Shown here: piece by piece, positions 59,209 to 64,000 of the stretch | How the letters are laid out: every line of letters starts with the position of its first letter | Numbering within the stretch: the stretch's first letter is position 1 | NCBI GenBank assembly: GCA_000242935.3 | Contig: CP007053.1 | Location: forward strand, 5,007,001 to 5,071,000 | Direction: 5' to 3' | Source: Opitutaceae bacterium TAV5 | GTDB taxonomy: Bacteria; Verrucomicrobiota; Verrucomicrobiia; Opitutales; Opitutaceae | Length of the DNA: 64,000 nucleotides | Program-made: the position numbers and the translations under genes | The notes under the pieces: generated by a model | Databases searched by the model: none | What the model was told of the DNA's origin: nothing | What the model saw: only the letters and a program-made list of their open reading frames with translations

Positions 59209-61308
59209 ATGAAAAACGGATGCCTAGGTATTTTGTTCTTTTCCGGATTGATGGCTGGCGGAGTCGTGCTTGCCTCGGCCGCCGCCGCCACCACCGCCGC
59301 CGAAGAACCCGCGAAACGCGTTTTTATCACGCCCGCCGAAGCGCAAGCCCGCATGGCAAGCGACCTCGCGCAATGGCGGAAAAACCTCACGCCCGGCGTC
59401 CCGCATATTGCCTTTACCGCGGATTCATGGCGCGAACTGCGCCAGACCTATGCCGCCGCGAAAGGCCGCCAGAAAGAGTATTTCGACTCCGTCATCCAGC
59501 GGGCCCAAACCCTCGCGACCAAACCCGCGATCGCCTACCGCCCGCCGGAGGAATTTGTGTCGCCCTCCCTGTCGCTCCCTTCGGCCAAGGCGGAACTCTG
59601 GCAACGCGACGTGGGCGACAACCTGACCGTTTCGTCCATGGCTCTTGCGCTCAAGGACGATCCTGCCATCCGCAAAAACATCCGCGACGTGGTGCTCACC
59701 GCCTGTGAGTATCCAAACTGGGGATTGCGCTCCACCGGCATGCACCTCGCCTCGGCGCACCTCTCCATCGGCGTCGCCATCGCTTACGACTGGCACGCTG
59801 ACATCTGGAGCGACGCGGAAAAAGAGATCATCCGCAAAACCATCCGCAATCACGTCGGCGACATCGCCGCCGGCCTCTACGGAAAAGTGTTCTGGGCCGG
59901 TGACTATTTCACCAACCACAACCACGTCAGCGTCGCCGCGCTCGGCCTCTGCGGGCTTGCGTTTCTCGACGATATCCCCGAGGCCGCCGAATGGCTCGCC
60001 GCCGCCACCATCAACTTCGAGCGCGCCATGTCCGCTGCCAACGCCGACGGCAGCACGCCGGAGGGTTTCACCTATTGGTCTTACAGCCTCGGAATGATCG
60101 TCCGCTACATCGAGGGCACCCGCCACGTCACCGGCTCCGAGGCGCTTTACCAAAAACCCTTCCTCCAAAATACCATCAACTACCGGCTGCACGGCACCAC
60201 ACCTGGCCTTGGACGCCTGTTGCCGTGGGGCGATGTCTGGACGAAAGCCACGGCCTCGACCTATTCCCTTTTTGCCCTGGCCCGCGAATATCGCTCCACC
60301 GAAGGTCAGTTCCTTGCCAGCAGTTCGCCCTCCAAAAACATGTGGTCCACCCTCTGGTATGATCCGACGCTTCCTGCCACTCCGCCCGCGACGCTCGACT
60401 ATCATGCCACGGTCGTTGACCTCGCCGCCAGCCGCACCGGCTGGACGCCAGACGATTACCTGCTCTCCATCAAATCCGGCCTCAACGTCCGCCATCACAG
60501 CCACCTCGACGCCGGAGCCCTCGCCCTCGCGTTTGGCGACGACTGGCTTCTCACCGCTCCGGGATACGGCACCGGGAAAGCCGATGGCACCAATGGCTTC
60601 TGGGACCGCAAGGGGCGGCGCTGGACCTACTTTTCAACCGCCACCGAATCCAAGAGCACGCTGCTCATCGACGGGAAAAACCAGCGTTTCGACGCGGATG
60701 CCCGCGGCACGATTGACCAGTTCATTTCCACCCCCGCCTGGTGCTGGACTGGCGTCGATCTGACGCAGGCGTATCAGGATTCCAACGAGGTGAGACGCGG
60801 CCTTCTACATCGCCGCGGGGATTACATCCTGGTGCTGGACAGTGTGCGCGCTCCGCGTCCCGTCACGGTCGAGTGGCTTGCGCAAACGCTCCCGGCCGGC
60901 ACCCGGTTCGACAGCAAGACTCCGGCTCGCCTCTCGGTTAAGGGGAAAACGGGTTCATTGGAAATTCGCAGCGTCTTTCCGTCCGGCCTCGCGTTCGCGC
61001 CGCGCAAGCATACGGTCAAACACTACGACTTGCCGGAAGATCGTATCACCACTCACACCCTCAAGACGACGGGAAGCAACGTCCGCTACGTCACGCTCCT
61101 GCTTCCGTCCGCCTCCGGGGAGAAAAATCCGGTCAAGGACATCTCGGTCGATGAGACGGCCGACGGTCTCCGTATCCGGATTCACTGTGCGAAGAGGGGA
61201 GGAGGGGAATGGACGGATGTTATCGATGCGGATTCCCGTATTCGCAGCCTGACCGCCGTTCGCACCGGCGAAGCCGCATTCTCCACTGCCGGTGAGACGC
61301 ATCCGTAA
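59209..61308 (+). CDS. Heparinase II/III-family polysaccharide lyase, exported
   Basis: A 699-residue exported protein. The signal peptide covers about residues 1-30; the alpha-toroid domain (about 60-400, with TCEYPNWGLRST-like helices and FTNHNHVSVAALGLCGLAFLDD) is followed by a beta-sandwich (HHSHLDAGALALAFGDDWLLTAPG onward). The conserved HHSHLDAG histidines and a Tyr in the toroid are the usual catalytic residues in PL12/PL15/PL17-like enzymes. The substrate, a uronate-containing glycan, cannot be fixed. The start MKNGCLGILFFSG follows AAAGGAAACAG, a fair ribosome-binding site. Confidence 0.85.
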   Translation: MKNGCLGILFFSGLMAGGVVLASAAAATTAAEEPAKRVFITPAEAQARMASDLAQWRKNLTPGVPHIAFTADSWRELRQTYAAAKGRQKEYFDSVIQRAQTLATKPAIAYRPPEEFVSPSLSLPSAKAELWQRDVGDNLTVSSMALALKDDPAIRKNIRDVVLTACEYPNWGLRSTGMHLASAHLSIGVAIAYDWHADIWSDAEKEIIRKTIRNHVGDIAAGLYGKVFWAGDYFTNHNHVSVAALGLCGLAFLDDIPEAAEWLAAATINFERAMSAANADGSTPEGFTYWSYSLGMIVRYIEGTRHVTGSEALYQKPFLQNTINYRLHGTTPGLGRLLPWGDVWTKATASTYSLFALAREYRSTEGQFLASSSPSKNMWSTLWYDPTLPATPPATLDYHATVVDLAASRTGWTPDDYLLSIKSGLNVRHHSHLDAGALALAFGDDWLLTAPGYGTGKADGTNGFWDRKGRRWTYFSTATESKSTLLIDGKNQRFDADARGTIDQFISTPAWCWTGVDLTQAYQDSNEVRRGLLHRRGDYILVLDSVRAPRPVTVEWLAQTLPAGTRFDSKTPARLSVKGKTGSLEIRSVFPSGLAFAPRKHTVKHYDLPEDRITTHTLKTTGSNVRYVTLLLPSASGEKNPVKDISVDETADGLRIRIHCAKRGGGEWTDVIDADSRIRSLTAVRTGEAAFSTAGETHP

Positions 61309-61438
61309 TTCGGGGCATTTTTCCTTGTTGTTTACACCTTGTACCTCTGGTCCACGTTGTGGACTCGGCTACGAAAAAGAATTGAACGGTATCCGGAAGG
61401 GACTGCGCCAGCGGCATGTATCTCTGAGGCAAATCCCG

Positions 61439-62308
61439 TCACGGCTGCGCAATCCGTTTGAAGACCTCTAGAGGCATGTCGCCGAAAGAGCGGATTTTCC
61501 CTGCGCGGATCGGGACGCCTGTGATGTTTCGCGGCGGATCACCGATATAGAAATAGACGTATCCTTCAATCGGATCATTCGCAAAGTCTCCCTCGTCCCA
61601 AGTCTCACCTTCAAGTTTGTCGCCAACGCCGGACTGGAAACTCACGCCTTCACCGATTTTTATGGCATCCGAGATGATGCTTTTCAGAATCGTGCCTTCC
61701 TTCCGGAAACGCGTTTCCAGGATTACCGATGAGAACGTGATCTGCTTCGCAAGCGGCCATCGAAAAAAATTCGAGTAGTCGATTCCCTGATACTCGCTTC
61801 CTTTCTCTCTCTTTGCCAGCGTGATTCTGAAATACGTTCCTTCCGGCAAACCGGAGAAATTCTTTTCTGTGACAACAACACGGTCTTTTTTCAGTTGAAG
61901 CGTATGAATTTGGAGAAGGTGTCCGGGGCCTTCTTTTGTCGGGAATATGGTTTTGGTCATGATCGAATTGGAGACTTTGGCACCATCAATCCCCGTGACC
62001 GTTACGGCCGGCGGACCGGGGCTCGTCTGGTAGTCAAATGAAATCACGATGATCGCGGATGCGTTCTCGTCTGCCAGGATCCTTGGCGCGATCGTGACTA
62101 CTGTTGAAGGAGAACCTTCATCTTTCAGAACCTCATTGATATCGATATTGGCCAGCACGCTCGACACAAGTGTCCAAAACAGGATGCCGTATAATCCGGG
62201 GCCTCTGGCGAATGGTGGCTTGGGCAGCGATCTGGCAGCGGGTTTGATGCTGTTTTGATGCCTGTCGAAAAGGTTGAGAAGGGAGCGGGGGATTTGGATG
62301 AAGGTCAT
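61439..62308 (-). CDS. Hypothetical exported or membrane-anchored protein
   Basis: A 289-residue protein I do not recognise. With start MTFIQIPRSLL it has one hydrophobic segment (about residues 35-55, YGILFWTLVSSVLANI) and a beta-rich remainder (APRILADENASAIIVISFDYQ, RVVVTEKNFSGLPEG, VYFYIGDPPRNITGVPI). The frame runs further upstream to 62,461, but that part is hairpin-repeat-derived sequence (VHAQDGRATRHAPA) and not expected to be coding. It is less GC-rich than its neighbours. Confidence 0.6.
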   Translation of the reverse strand: MTFIQIPRSLLNLFDRHQNSIKPAARSLPKPPFARGPGLYGILFWTLVSSVLANIDINEVLKDEGSPSTVVTIAPRILADENASAIIVISFDYQTSPGPPAVTVTGIDGAKVSNSIMTKTIFPTKEGPGHLLQIHTLQLKKDRVVVTEKNFSGLPEGTYFRITLAKREKGSEYQGIDYSNFFRWPLAKQITFSSVILETRFRKEGTILKSIISDAIKIGEGVSFQSGVGDKLEGETWDEGDFANDPIEGYVYFYIGDPPRNITGVPIRAGKIRSFGDMPLEVFKRIAQP

Positions 62309-62502
62309 GGGGTCAGAATCAATGGAGAGAGCAGGATCAGACAAATAACAGAATGCTGGCAATTCGGGGTTTTGGAGAAAAAGGACGGTGTAATTCAAAG
62401 AAATGTCTGCGGGCGCGTGCCGTGTGGCGCGGCCATCTTGGGCGTGGACGGCGCGAAGCACCGCCGGCGTCCGATGTGAAACACGGGACGGAAGCTCGTT
62501 TC

Positions 62503-62543
62503 ATACGGAGAGGCAACGCTCATGGGCAGGATGCCCATACCAC
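62503..62543. repeat. REP-like unit matching 41,673-41,719
   Basis: The sequence TACGGAGAGGCAACGCTCAT is followed by a small GGGCA...TGCCC hairpin (ATGGGCAGGATGCCCAT), paralleling the unit in the array at 41,550-41,760 with only a few changes. Confidence 0.7.
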
Positions 62544-62573
62544 TTCCTCGCAGCCAGAGATCGGAACAAAAAA

Positions 62574-62599
62574 ACGGCTTCCCGATGTCGGGAAGCCGT
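62574..62599 (-). terminator. Rho-independent terminator of leuB
   Basis: ACGGCTTCCCGA (62,574-62,585) and TCGGGAAGCCGT (62,588-62,599) form a 12-base perfect stem; on the minus strand it is followed by a run of seven T. It lies 45 bases after the leuB stop. Confidence 0.9.
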
Positions 62600-62643
62600 G
62601 TCGGCTGATATTCGTTCCGTTTGAAGCGAACCAGGTGTGCGAC

Positions 62644-63753
62644 TCAGAGATTCGCGATGATGGCGTCGGCCATCGCCCTGGTGCCGATGCTCGGGCGGCC
62701 AAAGGCGATGTCGCCGGTGCGGTGGCCGTCCACGGCGACGGTCTTTCTCACCGCCGCCTCGATGCGGGTGGCGAGGGCGTCGAGGCCGAAGCTGTAACGC
62801 AACATCAGCGCGCCGCTGAGGATTTGCGCGCAGGGGTTGGCCAGGCCCTTGCCCGCGATGTCGGGCGCGGTGCCGCCGGCCGGTTCGTAGAGGCCGAAGG
62901 GCTTGCCGAGGGAATTTTTGCCGGTGCCGAGCGAGGCGCTGCTGAGCATGCCGAGCGAACCGCAGATGACGGCCATCTCGTCGGAAAGGATGTCGCCGAA
63001 CATGTTTTCCGTAAACAGCACGTCGAACTGGTTGGGATCGCGCGCGAGCTGCATGGCGGCGTTGTCCACGTACATGTGCGAGAGGGCGAGGTCGGGATGG
63101 TTTTTCGCGAAGTACGCGGTGACCACCTTGCGCCAGAGGACGGAGGTTTCGAGGACGTTGGCCTTGTCCACCGAGCAGACTTTTTTGCCGCGGGCGCGGG
63201 CGGTGACGGCGGCCACCTCGGCAATGCGTTCGATCTCGCTGGTCTTGTAAACCATGGTGTCGATCGCCTGCTGTTCGCCGTTTTCGAGTGTGGTCGTGGA
63301 CTTGGGCTGGCCGAAATAGATGCCGCCGGTGAGCTCGCGGATGCAGACGATGTCGATGCCGTTGGGGATGCGCTCGGGCTTGAGCGGGGAGGCGTCGACG
63401 AGGTCCTTGTACAGGAGGCCGGGGCGGATGTTGGCGAAGAGGCTGAACGCCTTGCGCAGCGGCAGGAGCGCGGCGCGCTCGGGCTGCTCGGCCGGGGGGA
63501 GTTTTTCCCACTTCGGGCCGCCGACGGAGCCGAAGAGGATGGCGTCGGATTCGCGGCAGAGGGCGAGGGTGGACTCGGGCAGGGCCTTGCCGTGGTTGTC
63601 GATGCCGGCGCCGCCGACGTCGGCGGTCCGGTACGAGAGAGCGAGGTTTTCCTGCTTCGCGACGTGTTCGAGCACGCGAAGGGCCTCGGTCATGACCTCG
63701 GGTCCGATGTAGTCTCCAGGAAGAACGGCGAATTTGAGCGTGGACGTGGACAT
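62644..63753 (-). CDS. leuB: 3-isopropylmalate dehydrogenase
   Basis: Third enzyme of leucine synthesis, oxidatively decarboxylating 3-isopropylmalate with NAD. The 369-residue protein has [18 protein letters not shown], the substrate region [32 protein letters not shown], the metal-binding [13 protein letters not shown] and the NAD loop [18 protein letters not shown]. Tyr in DYIGPEV replaces the usual Gly (GDGIGPE), a mild oddity. The start [14 protein letters not shown] is normal; longer in-frame starts are not conserved. Confidence 0.95.
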   Translation of the reverse strand: MSTSTLKFAVLPGDYIGPEVMTEALRVLEHVAKQENLALSYRTADVGGAGIDNHGKALPESTLALCRESDAILFGSVGGPKWEKLPPAEQPERAALLPLRKAFSLFANIRPGLLYKDLVDASPLKPERIPNGIDIVCIRELTGGIYFGQPKSTTTLENGEQQAIDTMVYKTSEIERIAEVAAVTARARGKKVCSVDKANVLETSVLWRKVVTAYFAKNHPDLALSHMYVDNAAMQLARDPNQFDVLFTENMFGDILSDEMAVICGSLGMLSSASLGTGKNSLGKPFGLYEPAGGTAPDIAGKGLANPCAQILSGALMLRYSFGLDALATRIEAAVRKTVAVDGHRTGDIAFGRPSIGTRAMADAIIANL

Positions 63754-63879
63754 AAAGGGAAACGGATTAGCGGGCCGGAGGCGCGAGGGGAAGACGGGAA
63801 TTTCCCGCCAGGTAAATTGCCCGAAAAACCTGGCATGACGCGCTTGCACCCGTGCCGCGGGCGGCATACCTGTGCCCGC

Positions 63880-64000
63880 ATGAAGCCTCTTCTCGATCAT
63901 CAACAGGTGTTAACCGCTCTCGAATCGCGTTATGCGACGAAGCAATTCGATGCGCAGCGCAAGATCAGCGACGCCGACTGGGCCGTCCTGGAAAAATCCC
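63880..64000 (+). CDS. Nitroreductase-family protein, N-terminal part, cut by window edge
   Basis: Only 40 codons are visible. [20 protein letters not shown] and the following [20 protein letters not shown] match the N-terminus of NfsB-type, FMN-dependent NAD(P)H oxidoreductases (RYATKxFDxxxKIxDxDWxxLxxS pattern). It is divergent from leuB with about 126 bases between starts. Confidence 0.8.
   Translation, partial: MKPLLDHQQVLTALESRYATKQFDAQRKISDADWAVLEKS

Larger units (their letters stand above)
62309..62643. other. Intergenic region with repeat unit and leuB terminator
   Basis: It holds a GGAGAGGCAACGCTCA-type repeat (62,503-62,543) also present inside the GH63-like gene at 41,673-41,719, and the leuB terminator. 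The rest shows no supported gene. Confidence 0.6.

Noticed and set aside
61350-61364. GTCCAC-GTT-GTGGAC hairpin after the heparinase-like gene as terminator
   Set aside because: Short stem with no T-run on either strand; left unannotated.

Overview
The window looks like chromosomal DNA of a Gram-negative, high-GC member of the Verrucomicrobiota, most likely an opitutacean. This is inferred from several traits: two TonB-dependent receptors and an LptF/LptG-family permease (outer membrane), two PEP-CTERM proteins, two free-standing pseudopilin-like proteins beside glycoside hydrolases, heparinase II/III and GH42 enzymes, and dispersed hairpin repeats that encode GVPPA/GGTPA-like peptides where they fall inside genes. 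Nearly all genes are tightly packed, many with ATGA start/stop overlaps. I saw no rRNA, tRNA or CRISPR array.

Region 1 (1-11,500, minus strand) is a nutrient-acquisition block: a cysK-like gene running off the left edge, three class I methyltransferases, a COG1237-type metallo-beta-lactamase protein, an orphan sulfate-type solute-binding protein, a TonB-dependent receptor with a long leader, a copper-type (OprC/NosA-like) TonB receptor and a small CxxC membrane protein behind a strong dyad. Region 2 (11,500-14,000) holds a VOC-fold protein, cysS and a small lipoprotein. Region 3 (14,000-19,070) is a conspicuously AT-rich cassette: a complete COG4586/COG4587/COG3694-type ABC-2 exporter, a PQQ-like beta-propeller protein and half of a papain-like fold lacking the catalytic residues. 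It looks horizontally acquired.

Region 4 (19,089-30,102, minus strand) is the most interesting part. One apparent ten-gene operon joins an NMT1/SsuABC-type importer, a PPOX-type flavoprotein, a LolD/FtsX-type ABC pair, a BadF/HgdC ATP-dependent [4Fe-4S] activator and three 2-hydroxyacyl-CoA dehydratase (HgdB/BcrC) family proteins. The importer, redox ATPase and reductase-like proteins are thus translationally linked. Its leader carries an approximately 122 bp element that also occurs upstream of the TonB receptor in region 1. The element has a closing stem, a terminal CCAG/CTGG hairpin and a conserved GATACAA core. This suggests a shared cis-regulatory RNA or operator joining outer-membrane uptake, inner-membrane uptake and an ATP-driven low-potential reduction. 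Sulfur metabolism is the best guess for the theme, by context only.

Region 5 (30,169-40,511) is mostly housekeeping: zinc-ribbon protein, AI-2E family transporter, RcnA-like membrane protein, rlmN, LptF/LptG-family permease, a sulfatase-fold protein that has lost its catalytic and metal-binding residues, glpD, glycerophosphodiesterase and glutamate dehydrogenase. Region 6 (40,703-50,661, minus) is a carbohydrate operon led by a GntR/LacI hybrid regulator: pseudopilin, PEP-CTERM protein, GH5, SGNH esterase, five-bladed-propeller glycosidase, FAD oxidoreductase and a GH63-like enzyme carrying an in-frame insertion of hairpin repeats. Region 7 (50,997-64,000) has alaS, an AraC regulator divergent from a GH42 enzyme, an XRE regulator with two matching operators, a second pseudopilin/PEP-CTERM/heparinase module, a hypothetical protein, leuB with a clear terminator, and the start of a nitroreductase-family gene.
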